Part shown: positions 17,972 through 26,574 of the stretch, piece after piece
Numbering within the stretch: the first letter of the stretch is position 1
Layout: every line of letters begins with the position of its first letter
Assembly (NCBI RefSeq): GCF_000211835.1
Contig: NZ_AEGR01000029.1
Location: forward strand, 62,001 to 126,000
Direction of reading: 5' to 3'
DNA: 64,000 nt
Origin: Hylemonella gracilis ATCC 19624
GTDB taxonomy: Bacteria > Pseudomonadota > Gammaproteobacteria > Burkholderiales > Burkholderiaceae_C
Position numbers and translations under genes: made by a program
Notes under the pieces: generated by a model
The model's input: the letters and a program-made list of their open reading frames with translations, nothing else
Database searches by the model: none
What the model was told of the DNA's origin: nothing

Positions 17972-19465
17972 ATGAGCACCACTTTCTCCTCTTACAACGC
18001 TCGCACCGGTGAGGTGCTGTCCACCCTGAATGCCTCCACGGCGCAGGACATCGACGCTGCCTGCACGGCCGCCGCCGCGGCTTTCCCGCTCTGGCAAGCC
18101 AGCAGCGGCGCGCAGCGCGCCACCTTGCTGCGCGCCTTGGCCCAGGGGCTAGAGACCGAACGCGAGGCCCTGATCGCACTGGCCGACCAGGAGACTGCGC
18201 TGGGACTGCCGCGCCTGTCGGGTGAGCTGGACCGCACGGCCTTCCAACTGCGCCGTTTCGCCGACATCGCCGAGCGTGGCGTGCCTTTCGAGTTCGTGGA
18301 CGACCCCGCCGTAGCCGGCGCTCCGCCGGCGGGCCATCCGGCCATGCAACGCTGGAGCGTGCCGCTGGGTCCGGTGGCCATGTATGCGGCCAGCAATTTC
18401 CCCTTCGCTTTCTCGGTACTGGGTGGCGACACGGCCTCGGCCCTGGCGGCGGGTTGCCCCGTCGTGGTCAAGGCGCATCCGGGCCATCCGCGGCTCTCGC
18501 GCCAGGTGTTCGACATCATCCAGCGCACGCTGAGCGCTCAGGGCTTGCCGGCAGGTCTCGTGGGGATGGTGCAGGGCATCAGCAACGAAGTGGGCGTGCA
18601 ACTGGTGCGCCACCCCGCGATCGCTGCAGCCGCCTTCACCGGGTCCACGCGCGGCGGCGCTGCCTTGTCCGCCGAGGCTGCGGCCCGTCCGCGCCCGATT
18701 CCCTTCTACGGTGAACTGGGCTCGATCAACCCGGTCATCGCCTTGCCGGCCGAGCTCCAGGCCAAGGGCGCCGACCTGGCGACCGCCTTGGCCGGTTCCA
18801 TCGCCCTGGGCTCGGGCCAGTTTTGCACCAACCCCGGCGTTATCGTGTTGATCGATGGCCTCTTGCCCGATGGCAAGTCCATCAACGACGGCTTTGTCGC
18901 TCAGCTGGCCCAGGCTTTGGGCGGGCAAAAGCCCCATGCCATGCTGACGCAGGGCATGCGCAAGAACTTCGCCGCAGGTGTGGAACATTGGGCCGAGGCG
19001 GGCGCCACCCTGGTGTTGCACCAGCCCGCGCCGCTGGAGCAACCGCCCCATCCAGAATTGGCGCAGGTCACTGCCGCGCAGTTCATCGCCAAGTCCGTGC
19101 TGCGCGAGGAAGTCTTTGGCCCCAGCAGCCTGGTGGTGCGCGCGGCCAGCGCGGCCGAGGCTTTGCAAGTGTTGCAAGCCGTCGGCGGTAGCCTGACCGT
19201 GACCGTCTGGGGCGCGCAGGCTGAAAGCGCCGAGGTGCAGAGCCTGGTCCGTGGCGCGATGGCGATTGCGGGCCGCGTGCTGTTCGCGGGCGTGCCGACG
19301 GGCGTGGCCGTGACGGCAGCGCAGCAGCATGGTGGCCCCTGGCCCAGCAGCAGCCGCCCCGAGAGCACCTCGGTCGGTGACGCGGCACTGGCGCGCTTCC
19401 TGCGTCCGGTGGCTCTGCAGGACGCACCCGCTTGGCTCACGGCACGGCAGGGTCGGCCTCTCTGA
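17972..19465 (+). CDS. 2,5-dioxovalerate (alpha-ketoglutarate semialdehyde) dehydrogenase
   Basis: A 497-residue aldehyde dehydrogenase. The catalytic cysteine is Cys285 in GSGQFCTNPG and the general base is Glu248 in YGELGSINPV; both contexts are those of the ketoglutarate-semialdehyde dehydrogenase group rather than of betaine or succinate-semialdehyde dehydrogenases. It oxidises 2,5-dioxovalerate, the KdgD product, to 2-oxoglutarate, usually with NADP+. This completes the route from uronates to the TCA cycle. It is 65 bases after gudD and is the last gene of the rightward unit, which is closed by two tandem intrinsic terminators. Confidence 0.9.
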   Translation: MSTTFSSYNARTGEVLSTLNASTAQDIDAACTAAAAAFPLWQASSGAQRATLLRALAQGLETEREALIALADQETALGLPRLSGELDRTAFQLRRFADIAERGVPFEFVDDPAVAGAPPAGHPAMQRWSVPLGPVAMYAASNFPFAFSVLGGDTASALAAGCPVVVKAHPGHPRLSRQVFDIIQRTLSAQGLPAGLVGMVQGISNEVGVQLVRHPAIAAAAFTGSTRGGAALSAEAAARPRPIPFYGELGSINPVIALPAELQAKGADLATALAGSIALGSGQFCTNPGVIVLIDGLLPDGKSINDGFVAQLAQALGGQKPHAMLTQGMRKNFAAGVEHWAEAGATLVLHQPAPLEQPPHPELAQVTAAQFIAKSVLREEVFGPSSLVVRAASAAEALQVLQAVGGSLTVTVWGAQAESAEVQSLVRGAMAIAGRVLFAGVPTGVAVTAAQQHGGPWPSSSRPESTSVGDAALARFLRPVALQDAPAWLTARQGRPL

Positions 19466-19497
19466 GCGAGAGGCCCCCACCGCTGTATCCAACACGA

Positions 19498-19523
19498 CCG
19501 CCACCTGACGGTGGCGGACTTTT
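19498..19523 (+). terminator. Intrinsic terminator 1 of the rightward aldarate operon
   Basis: CCGCCACC (19498-19505) pairs perfectly with GGTGGCGG (19510-19517) across a TGAC loop and is followed by ACTTTTTT. This is a textbook rho-independent terminator 33 bases after the aldehyde dehydrogenase stop. Confidence 0.92.
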
Positions 19524-19531
19524 TTCCGATC

Positions 19532-19562
19532 CGGCCACCGACATGGTGGCCGTTTGTTTTTC
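19532..19562 (+). terminator. Intrinsic terminator 2, tandem
   Basis: CGGCCACC (19532-19539) pairs with GGTGGCCG (19545-19552) around GACAT and is followed by TTTGTTTTT. It lies just 14 bases beyond the first terminator and gives a fail-safe stop before the convergent GatB/YqeY gene. Confidence 0.9.
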
Positions 19563-19588
19563 CCGGACCCTGGGGTAGGACAGGCGGC

Positions 19589-20035
19589 TCAGCCGTTGAG
19601 CGCGGCCTTCACGGCGGCGCTGACTTGGCCCATCTCGGCCTTGCCGGCGAGTTTGGTCTTGACCGCGCCCATGACTTTGCCCATGTCGCCTGGCCCCTTG
19701 GCTCCGAGTTCCGCGACGATGGCCTTGACCTCGGCGGCCACTTCTTCGGCGGACAGGCGCGCGGGCAGGTAGGCTTGGAGCACCGTCACCTCGGCTTTTT
19801 CCTTGTCCGCCAGGTCTTGGCGTGCGGCTTTCTCGAAGGCTTCGATGCTGTCCTTGCGCTGCTTGAGCAGTTTGTCCACGACCGCGACGACCGCGGCGTC
19901 ATCGAGCGTGATGCGTTCGTCGACTTCCTTCTGCTTGATCGCGGCCGTCAGCAGGCGGATGGTGCCCAGGCGCTCCATGTCCTTGGCGCGCATGGCGCTC
20001 TTCATGTCTTCGTTGATCTGGTCCTTGAGGCTCAT
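19589..20035 (-). CDS. GatB/YqeY domain-containing protein
   Basis: A 148-residue YqeY-family protein, related to the tRNA-binding tail domain of the GatB amidotransferase subunit. It begins MSLKDQINEDMKSAMRAKD, the canonical family start, and has the usual all-helical pattern ending KVMGAVKTKLAGKAEMGQVS. The start at 20035 has GGAG 6 bases upstream; an in-frame ATG four codons earlier is less likely. Its gene lies directly downstream of rpsU on the same strand, a linkage common in proteobacteria. A strong terminator between the two suggests that much of the rpsU transcript stops before it. Molecular function is not established. Confidence 0.9.
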   Translation of the reverse strand: MSLKDQINEDMKSAMRAKDMERLGTIRLLTAAIKQKEVDERITLDDAAVVAVVDKLLKQRKDSIEAFEKAARQDLADKEKAEVTVLQAYLPARLSAEEVAAEVKAIVAELGAKGPGDMGKVMGAVKTKLAGKAEMGQVSAAVKAALNG

Positions 20036-20069
20036 GGTCATCTCCATCTGGAAAGGAAAGGGAAGCCGG

Positions 20070-20109
20070 AAAAAACAAAACCCACGCCAAGCGTCCCCGG
20101 CGCGGGTTT
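20070..20109 (-). terminator. Intrinsic terminator after rpsU
   Basis: On the minus strand AAACCCGCGCC (20109-20099) pairs with GGCGTGGGTTT (20088-20078), an 11-bp stem with one G-U pair and a ten-base loop, followed by TGTTTTTT. It lies 45 bases after the rpsU stop. Confidence 0.9.
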
Positions 20110-20153
20110 CATGGGACTGTAGGCCTGGCGGCGTTCAGTCCTGCCGTACCGAA

Positions 20154-20366
20154 TCAATACAGCTTCTTGGGCAACTGCATCGAGCGGATGCGCTTGTAGT
20201 TGCGCTTGACGGCGGCGGCCTTCTTGCGCTTGCGCTCGGCGGTGGGCTTTTCATAGAACTCGCGGGCGCGCAGGTCGGTCAGCAGGCCCAGCTTTTCGAT
20301 GGTGCGCTTGAAGCGGCGCAGGGCCACGTCAAACGGCTCGTTTTCTTTGACACGGATGGTGGTCAT
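20154..20366 (-). CDS. rpsU: 30S ribosomal protein S21
   Basis: A 70-residue, strongly basic protein that starts [20 protein letters not shown] and has the [16 protein letters not shown] core and the KKLY C-terminus of betaproteobacterial S21. S21 binds the small-subunit platform near the anti-Shine-Dalgarno region of 16S rRNA and helps initiation. Preceded by a well-formed sigma-70 promoter and a ~125-base leader, and followed by a strong terminator, so it can be expressed as a single-gene unit. Many betaproteobacteria have more than one rpsU copy; whether this is the only one cannot be told here. Confidence 0.97.
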   Translation of the reverse strand: MTTIRVKENEPFDVALRRFKRTIEKLGLLTDLRAREFYEKPTAERKRKKAAAVKRNYKRIRSMQLPKKLY

Positions 20367-20498
20367 TCAATCGTTCCGAAATGTGCGGTCAGAGGGAAGG
20401 CAGGAAGATCGGGCCTGTCAGCCATGCACCGCGAAGAGTCCCCCGTCTATGGTCTTAACTAGTATTTGGCCGACGGGGTTATGCCAGCAAAGCCGCTA

Positions 20499-20526
20499 AT
20501 TATAGCCGGTTTGCCATGCGCGACAA
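20499..20526 (-). promoter_or_regulatory. Sigma-70 promoter of rpsU
   Basis: Reading leftward: TTGTCG (20526-20521), a 16-base spacer, and a consensus TATAAT (20504-20499). The predicted start is near 20492, ~125 bases before the rpsU ATG. The 293-base region between rpsU and the flavoprotein gene otherwise contains nothing I can recognise. Confidence 0.7.
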
Positions 20527-20659
20527 GTTGGATTCGGCCAAACCAGCGCCTTGCAGTCCCATCCAGGGTGGCTGGACCTATCGCTCGAACCATGGGTTGG
20601 GTCGGCGCCGTCCATCGGGCGCGGGCGCATCGGTTCGGACGTGCATGCCGCCTCCGTGC

Positions 20660-21973
20660 TCAACGTGGCCCCGGCGTCAGGGCCATTGCGCAGGCATGGG
20701 CGCTGGCCCAGGCCCATTGGAAGTTGTAGCCCCCAAGCCAGCCCGTCACATCCACCACTTCACCGATGAAATACAGGCCGGCCTGGGCACGAGCCTCCAA
20801 GGTCTGGCTGCTCAGTTCGCGGGTGTCCACGCCACCGGCGGTCACCTCAGCCTTGGCATACCCCTCGCTGCCGGCGGGGGTGAGCGTCCAGCGCCTCAAG
20901 CGCTCGGCGAGGGCGGAGAGGGCCTTGTCACTGGTTTCGGCCACGGGCCGCTGCCATGCGGGGTCTTGCGCGGTCCAGGTTTCGGCCAAACGGGTTGGCA
21001 GGAGATGGGCCAGTTCCTTGGAGAGCAGCTTGCGCGACTGCTGTTTGGCCTCGGCGAGGTGGGCGGCGATGTCCTGCCCTGGCAGCAGGTCGATGTGCAA
21101 AGGCGTGCCCTCTTGCCAATAGCTCGATATCTGCAGAACCGCGGGACCCGAAAGGCCTCGGTGGGTGAACAGCAGGTCTTCCAGAAATGCCATGCCGGTG
21201 TGTTGGCTCTTGCCGCGAGGACGCTTTGGGGCGCCGTCCGCAGTGTCGCCTGCTGGGGCTGGGGCTGGGGCTGGGGCTGCGGCTGGCGGTTCGGCCTCGA
21301 TCTTCACGGGCAGGGCCAGGCCGGCCAGTTCGGCGTAAGGCGCCCAAGCCGAGCTGTCAAAGGTCAAGGGCACCAGGGCTGGGCGCGGTGTGACGACGCG
21401 CAGGCCGAACTGCCGCGCGAGGCGATGCCCGAAGTCCGTGGCGCCAATCTTGGGAATGGACAAGCCGCCCGTGGCGACCACGAGGGAATGGCTTTGCACC
21501 GGGCCGCGTTCGGTGTCCAGCTCATAGGTCGTCCCCCCGGCAAGGCTTGCAACGTGCCGCACCGCCCGCACCGCGCAGGGTTGCCAGTGCGTCACCCCGC
21601 CAGCCGCGCATTCGCGCAGCAGCAGTTGGACGACGTCGTCGGCCGAGCGATCACAGAACAGCTGGCCCTTGTGCTTTTCATGCCAGGGAATTCCCGCGCC
21701 TTGCAGCAGGTTGATGAAGTCTGCCGGTGTGTAGCGTGCCAGCGCGGACCGGCAGAACTCCGGGTTTTCACCGAGGTAATGCTTGTGGGGGGCGCGCGGG
21801 TCCAGGTCGCGATTGGTGAAGTTGCAACGCCCGCCGCCAGAGATGCGGATTTTTTCGGCCACCTTGACCGCGTGGTCAATGAGCAAGACTTTGAGGCCAC
21901 GTTGTCCCGCGACGCCCGCGCAAAACAGGCCGGCCGCACCTGCCCCGATCACCACCACATCGAATTGCTGCAT
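20660..21973 (-). CDS. BaiN/HI0933-family NAD(P)/FAD-dependent oxidoreductase
   Basis: A 437-residue flavoprotein of the HI0933/YhiN family. The FAD-binding Rossmann motif VVVIGAGAAGLFCAG is at residues 6-20; KIRISGGGRCNFTN is the family hallmark just after it, and GGVDTRELSSQTLEARAQAG with DVTGWLGGYNFQWAWASA near the C-terminus completes the set. A ~30-residue low-complexity Ala-Pro insertion (APAPAPAPAG and flanks) is present in the middle domain around residues 230-260. Family members are poorly characterised; the gut BaiN proteins act on bile-acid intermediates, so the name should not be taken as a function here. Single gene, divergent from the HD-GYP-like gene across 269 bases with no obvious signal. 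Confidence 0.88.
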   Translation of the reverse strand: MQQFDVVVIGAGAAGLFCAGVAGQRGLKVLLIDHAVKVAEKIRISGGGRCNFTNRDLDPRAPHKHYLGENPEFCRSALARYTPADFINLLQGAGIPWHEKHKGQLFCDRSADDVVQLLLRECAAGGVTHWQPCAVRAVRHVASLAGGTTYELDTERGPVQSHSLVVATGGLSIPKIGATDFGHRLARQFGLRVVTPRPALVPLTFDSSAWAPYAELAGLALPVKIEAEPPAAAPAPAPAPAGDTADGAPKRPRGKSQHTGMAFLEDLLFTHRGLSGPAVLQISSYWQEGTPLHIDLLPGQDIAAHLAEAKQQSRKLLSKELAHLLPTRLAETWTAQDPAWQRPVAETSDKALSALAERLRRWTLTPAGSEGYAKAEVTAGGVDTRELSSQTLEARAQAGLYFIGEVVDVTGWLGGYNFQWAWASAHACAMALTPGPR

Positions 21974-22242
21974 GGGGCGGCAGTGTAAGTGCCATGCTCC
22001 TTCGCACTCGCGACGCCAAGGAATGGACGTAGGTCGACGTTGTTGATCGGTGTCGGCCGACCGAAGGAGCTAAAAAAATGATTTCGGTGTTACCGTCAAT
22101 CTGATTACGATTGGCGATTGATTTGTCTCATCTTGCCCGCCAGGTCCTGTAAGCGCCTTGATGTATTCTTTTCGCCCAAAAAACGTGCGAGCTGATCGAG
22201 ACATGGGCAAAGGGATCGGCACATAAGAAAGGTCTGGACACG

Positions 22243-23382
22243 ATGGCTGCAGAGAAAGCATTGGTTCCCGTGAATATCTCGGGAATCCGGGAGGGTGAGC
22301 CTTTGCCCTTTCACCTTCGCAACGAAGATGGCCAGATCTTGGCTTACCGGGGGCAGTTGGCGCAGCGCGACGTCTTGGAGCGCCTGATTTTTCGCGGTAG
22401 ACAGCTGTTCATCGACGCGGCGGAGGACTATTCCGGCGCCTGGGACGAATCGAGCGGCAACGGCCCGATCTTGCGGCCGCGCGGGCAGAACTGGTATGAC
22501 TACCAGGAGGAAGCCAACGTCCTGCTGCGGCTGCCCGAGGATCCCCGCTTCTTGGCGAGGCTGACTCGTTTCCACGACCACCTGCGCGAACTCGCCATCG
22601 CCAACCCTGACGCGGCCTTGCTGGCGCTTTTTTATCTGTCGACCATCGAGGTGCGCTTCTACAGCGCGACGCACGCCATGTTGGTCAGTGTGATGTGTGG
22701 CCTGGCGGCTCGCAATGTGTTGAACTGGCCCGAGGACAAGGAGCGCACGCTGAGCCTCGCGGCCCTGTCCATGAACGTCGGCATGACAGAGCTGCAGGAC
22801 ACCCTCGCACGCCAGACCACCGTGCTGGCGCCGGATCAAAAAGTGCTGGTGGCCAACCACTCGTCGCGGTCGATGAGCCTGTTGCACCGCGCGGGAGTGA
22901 CCGACCCGGAGTGGCTGGAAGCCGTGCGCATGCACCACGCCACGTTCTCCGGTGGCCTGGGCGCCGAAGTGCCATGGGCCGAGCGCATGGCGCACCTGAT
23001 CCAGCGCGCGGATTCCTTTGGGGCGCGTCGAGCGCCCCGCGCCACGCGCGCGCCCCTCGTCGCCGCGCGCGCCATGCAGTCCATTTATTTTGATCAGAAC
23101 AAGCAGATCGATCCGGCGGGTGCGGCCCTCATCAAAGCCGTGGGCATCCATACGCCCGGGTCTTTCGTTCAGCTGGAGACCGGGGAAGTGGCCATCGTGG
23201 TCAAGCGTGGGCAGATCACGACCACGCCCAAGGTGCTGGTCCTGACCAATGGCGATGGCGTCGCCCTTTCCCGGTTCATTGCGCGAGACACCGCGCTGCC
23301 TGGACAGCGGGTGGCTCGCGCGGTGGAGCGCAGCGAGATCAAGATCAGCATCAACCTCGAGAAAATCCTCGCATTCGCTTGA
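22243..23382 (+). CDS. HD-GYP-related signalling protein with degenerate catalytic motif
   Basis: A 379-residue cytoplasmic protein. The middle region (residues ~140-270) follows the layout of HD-GYP cyclic-di-GMP phosphodiesterases: His144 in SATHAML, His206 in ANHSSRS, paired His231-His232 in [11 protein letters not shown] and [19 protein letters not shown]. However, the eponymous His-Asp of the HD motif is replaced ([12 protein letters not shown] at residues 173-184, where AALLHDIGK would be expected), and GYP is FSGGLG. It is therefore probably catalytically weak or a pure sensor. The N-terminal ~90 residues and C-terminal ~80 residues are not recognisable. A ribosome-binding AAGAAAGG lies upstream. 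It is 38 bases ahead of tsaD. Confidence 0.7.
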   Translation: MAAEKALVPVNISGIREGEPLPFHLRNEDGQILAYRGQLAQRDVLERLIFRGRQLFIDAAEDYSGAWDESSGNGPILRPRGQNWYDYQEEANVLLRLPEDPRFLARLTRFHDHLRELAIANPDAALLALFYLSTIEVRFYSATHAMLVSVMCGLAARNVLNWPEDKERTLSLAALSMNVGMTELQDTLARQTTVLAPDQKVLVANHSSRSMSLLHRAGVTDPEWLEAVRMHHATFSGGLGAEVPWAERMAHLIQRADSFGARRAPRATRAPLVAARAMQSIYFDQNKQIDPAGAALIKAVGIHTPGSFVQLETGEVAIVVKRGQITTTPKVLVLTNGDGVALSRFIARDTALPGQRVARAVERSEIKISINLEKILAFA

Positions 23383-23420
23383 GTCCGCGCGGGTTTGGGG
23401 GAGGGCCTACACTGCGCGCC

Positions 23421-24530
23421 ATGCCTGACCACCCCCTTTCCTCGTCGCCTGATGCTGTCACGCGCATCCTTGGCATCGAATCCTCTTGTGATGAGACCGG
23501 CGTGGCCTTGGTCGAAACCCGCGACCAGGCCGCGCCGCGACTGCTGGCCCACGCGCTGCACAGCCAGATCGCCATGCACCAGGCCTATGGGGGCGTGGTG
23601 CCCGAATTGGCCAGTCGCGACCACATCCGCCGGGTACTGCCGCTGACGGCGCAGGTGATGCGCGAAGCGGGTCATGTGCTGGCCGACATTGACGTGGTGG
23701 CCTACACGCGCGGCCCTGGCCTCGCTGGCGCCCTGCTGGTGGGGGCAGGCGTGGCCTGCGCGCTGGGCGCGGCCCTGGGCAAGCCGGTGCTGGGCGTGCA
23801 CCACCTCGAAGGGCATCTGCTGTCGCCGTTCCTGAGTGCCGACCCTCCGGAGTTCCCCTTCGTGGCCTTGCTGGTCTCGGGCGGACACACTCAGCTGATG
23901 CGCGTGGATGGGGTGGGGCAATACCAGCTGCTGGGCGAAACCATCGATGATGCAGCGGGCGAGGCCTTCGACAAGTCGGCCAAGTTGATGGGCTTGGGTT
24001 ACCCGGGCGGGCCGGCTTTGGCGAAACTGGCAGAGCAAGGTGACCCCGCGGCCTTCAAGCTGCCGCGCCCTTTGCTGCACAGTGGCGACCTGGACTTTTC
24101 CTTCGCGGGTTTGAAGACGGCGGTGCTCACGCAATCGCAGCGCCTGCGGCAGGTCTCCGACGAGGAATTCGAGGCGCGCAAGGCCGATCTGGCGGCGTCG
24201 ACACAGGCGGCCATCGTGGACGTGCTGGTGAAGAAGTCACTGGCCGCTCTGGAAACCACCGGGCTCAAGCGCCTGGTCGTGGCCGGTGGCGTGGGGGCCA
24301 ACAAGGCACTGCGCGCGCAACTCAACGCAGCCTGTGCCAACCCCCGCCGCAGGGGGGGGGTGGTGCGCGTGCATTACCCCGAATTGCACCTGTGCACCGA
24401 CAACGGCGCCATGATCGCCTTGGCTGCCGCCATGCGTTTGCAATCTGGTCAGCAGCGGGCGCTGCCTGCCGCCAGCTTCGAGGTCAAGCCACGCTGGCCG
24501 CTCGACGCAATCACCGTCGCCACGGCCTGA
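23421..24530 (+). CDS. tsaD: tRNA N6-adenosine threonylcarbamoyltransferase
   Basis: A 369-residue Kae1/TsaD protein that transfers the threonylcarbamoyl group to A37 of ANN-decoding tRNAs together with TsaB and TsaE. ASKHA-fold signatures are clear: [15 protein letters not shown] at residues 16-30, metal-ligand histidines in GVHHLEGH (127, 128, 132), [42 protein letters not shown] and the final ligand Asp in [10 protein letters not shown]. The start at ATG 23421 was chosen over the upstream ATG at 23379, which overlaps the previous gene. A run of nine G residues (24352-24360) occurs in a loop-coding segment. Essential in most bacteria. Confidence 0.95.
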   Translation: MPDHPLSSSPDAVTRILGIESSCDETGVALVETRDQAAPRLLAHALHSQIAMHQAYGGVVPELASRDHIRRVLPLTAQVMREAGHVLADIDVVAYTRGPGLAGALLVGAGVACALGAALGKPVLGVHHLEGHLLSPFLSADPPEFPFVALLVSGGHTQLMRVDGVGQYQLLGETIDDAAGEAFDKSAKLMGLGYPGGPALAKLAEQGDPAAFKLPRPLLHSGDLDFSFAGLKTAVLTQSQRLRQVSDEEFEARKADLAASTQAAIVDVLVKKSLAALETTGLKRLVVAGGVGANKALRAQLNAACANPRRRGGVVRVHYPELHLCTDNGAMIALAAAMRLQSGQQRALPAASFEVKPRWPLDAITVATA

Positions 24531-24627
24531 GCCACTCGTGCGGCTCAGGGCCAGTGGACTGGCGAATGACGGTGCGTCAGCAAAAACGCCCTATCGGACA
24601 CGGTGAGGTGCTGCATCGCAACACTCG

Positions 24628-24647
24628 CCTGGGCTGGCGGGCCCAGG
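24628..24647 (-). terminator. Possible hairpin terminator of the Hsp20 gene
   Basis: CCTGGGC and GCCCAGG (7 bp, six-base loop) form a perfect hairpin eight bases beyond the hsp20 stop, between convergent tsaD and hsp20. It has no T-run on either strand, so termination is uncertain. Confidence 0.3.
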
Positions 24648-24654
24648 GGCGTCT

Positions 24655-25038
24655 TCAGTTGACCGTCAGCTTGACGCTGCGGTCTTGGGGCTGCACCTTG
24701 GCGAGTTTCAGCGTGAGTACGCCATGCTCGAGCTTGGCTTCGCTGGCGCTGGCGTCGATGTCCTGGGCCAGTTCGTAGACAGCCTTGTACTGCCGCTTGG
24801 CTTCGGCCAGCGTCTCGATGCGCACGACATTGCCTTCGATGCCGATGGACAGCTGTTCGCGAGAGACGCCAGGCATGTCGAAGGTCAGTTCGATGAACTT
24901 GTCGTCTTGCGTGGCCTCGGCGGCTTCGCCGAAGAAGCGGCCGCGCGCGGCATGGTCGAATACCCGATCAAGCGAGCGGTCAAAAGCGCGCAGAGAGGGA
25001 ACGAAGGTGGAACGACGCAGAGCGGGAACGAACAACAT
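24655..25038 (-). CDS. Hsp20/alpha-crystallin family small heat-shock protein
   Basis: A 127-residue ATP-independent chaperone that holds unfolding proteins in oligomers. After an N-terminal segment (MLFVPALRRSTFVPSLRAFD), the alpha-crystallin domain covers residues ~35-125, with FIELTFDMPGVSREQLSIGI, NVVRIE and the family's conserved LEHGVLTLKLAK near the C-terminus. The C-terminal IxI/V-type tail is short (SVKLTVN). The start at 25038 has AGGAG seven bases upstream; the in-frame ATG at 25095 adds an unrelated extension. No convincing sigma-32 promoter is visible upstream, though TTGAAA occurs at ~25120 on this strand. Confidence 0.9.
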   Translation of the reverse strand: MLFVPALRRSTFVPSLRAFDRSLDRVFDHAARGRFFGEAAEATQDDKFIELTFDMPGVSREQLSIGIEGNVVRIETLAEAKRQYKAVYELAQDIDASASEAKLEHGVLTLKLAKVQPQDRSVKLTVN

Positions 25039-25191
25039 GGTCAACTCCTGAGTTGAAAATCGGCGGGCTACGGCACGCGACTCGCGTGCTTGCAACCCTT
25101 ACACTGCGCGGCTTTCAACCACGATTGCCGCTTGGTCCACATCTGTTGGCGCGGCCCTGTTTTTCAAGAGAGCTCCTCCGTGCACCACCGC

Positions 25192-26490
25192 ATGTTTTCC
25201 CGGGTCTTGAAGCTGGCCATCGCGGCCCTATCTGTCGCGGTTTCGGCATACGCCCAAATCGCCGCGCCAGCGCCTCAGGCCGCGCAGGCATCTGCCGCGC
25301 AGCCCGTCCGCATCGCCATGATCGAAGGCTTGAGCGGGCCACTGGGCAATGCGGGTGAGGCGGTGCACCGCAATCTGGTGTGGGCCATCGAGCGGGTGAA
25401 TGCTCGGGGCGGTCTGCAGTTGGATCTGCGTCGTTACGACAGCAAGGGCCAGACCGAGGAGGCCTTGGCCGCCCTGCGCGCCGCGATCGACGATGGCGCG
25501 CGCTTCATCATGCAGGGCAACAGCTCTTCCGTGGCGGCGGCTCTGATCGACGCCATCGACAAGCACAACGAGCGCGATCCGGCGCGGCGCGTGCTCTTCC
25601 TCAATTACTCGGCGGTCGACCCCATTCTCACCAACGAGAAATGCAGCTTCTGGCACTTTCGTTTTGACGCGCATGCCGACATGCGCATGGCCGCGCTGAT
25701 GCGGGTGCTGCAGGAAGACCGCACCGTGCGCTCGGTCTACCTGATAGGTCAGGACTACAGCTTCGGCCAGGCGGTGCTGCGCGAGGCTCGGCGTCAACTC
25801 GGCGCCTTGCGGCCCGATATTCAGATCGTGGGCGAGGAGCTTCATCCCATCGGACGAGTGAAGGACTTCCTGCCCTACGCGCAGAAGATCAAGGCCAGGA
25901 CGGCTGAAGTGCGTGGCACTTCGGCCGTGATCACGGGCAATTGGGGCAATGACCTCACCCTCTTGATCAAGGCAGCCCGCGAGGCAGGCTATGACGGCAA
26001 GTTCTACACCTTCTACGGCAATGCCCTCGGCGCGCCTGCCGCCCTTGGCGCGGCCGGTGTCGGGCAGGTCGTGGCCGTGGCGGATTGGTTGCCCAATGTG
26101 CCAGGCGCTCAGAGTGAGGTCTTCTACCGCGCCTTCCGCGAGCGCTTCCCCCGGCCCGAGGACGACTATGTGCACATGCGCATGCAGTTGATGATGGAAA
26201 CCCTGGCGCAAGCCATCCAAAAGGCGGGTTCCACGGACGCGACGGCGGTGGCCCGTGCCTTGGAGCAGGCGGACGTGACCCTGTCCGGCCAACGAGGCCG
26301 CATGCGCGCGGGCGATCATCAATTCCAGCAGCCCTTGGTGGTGGGGGTGATGGCACGTCAGGCTGGTGATGGCGAGAAGGATGGCGTGAAGTTCGACGTG
26401 GAAGGCTCGGGTTATGGTTTCCGCGTGATCCGCCAGTTGAAGGCGGAACAGGCCGAGCAGCCGACGACCTGTCAGATGGTGCGGCCCTGA
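25192..26490 (+). CDS. Branched-chain amino acid-type ABC transporter substrate-binding protein
   Basis: A 432-residue periplasmic receptor of the LivK/Leu-Ile-Val class (type I periplasmic binding fold). The signal peptide MFSRVLKLAIAALSVAVSAY ends near AYAQ, followed by an Ala-rich linker, then VRIAMIEGLSGPLGNAGEAV, typical of the first strand and ligand loop. The ligand-pocket segments GNSSSVAAALIDAI and QDYSFGQAVLREAR are also recognisable. The start at 25192 is the ATG directly before the signal peptide; a longer frame from 25090 lacks a signal. No permease or ATPase gene is adjacent, so it is an orphan receptor whose ligand cannot be told. Confidence 0.85.
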   Translation: MFSRVLKLAIAALSVAVSAYAQIAAPAPQAAQASAAQPVRIAMIEGLSGPLGNAGEAVHRNLVWAIERVNARGGLQLDLRRYDSKGQTEEALAALRAAIDDGARFIMQGNSSSVAAALIDAIDKHNERDPARRVLFLNYSAVDPILTNEKCSFWHFRFDAHADMRMAALMRVLQEDRTVRSVYLIGQDYSFGQAVLREARRQLGALRPDIQIVGEELHPIGRVKDFLPYAQKIKARTAEVRGTSAVITGNWGNDLTLLIKAAREAGYDGKFYTFYGNALGAPAALGAAGVGQVVAVADWLPNVPGAQSEVFYRAFRERFPRPEDDYVHMRMQLMMETLAQAIQKAGSTDATAVARALEQADVTLSGQRGRMRAGDHQFQQPLVVGVMARQAGDGEKDGVKFDVEGSGYGFRVIRQLKAEQAEQPTTCQMVRP

Positions 26491-26574
26491 CCCTTTACGC
26501 TTCGCTCCGCGCGCCTGAGTTCCCTTTCTTCACGTTCCTTTGTTTCAACAACCGCTCTAGCACCGTGGTCGACC

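Noticed and set aside
22071-22099. Possible FliA (sigma-28) promoter: TAAA followed by ACCGTCAA before the HD-GYP-like gene
   Set aside because: The spacing is 17 rather than ~15 bases and the -10 part matches poorly; no flagellar genes are close.
25105-25125. Heat-shock (sigma-32) promoter for hsp20 based on TTGAAA on the minus strand
   Set aside because: No CCCCAT-like -10 at the right distance.
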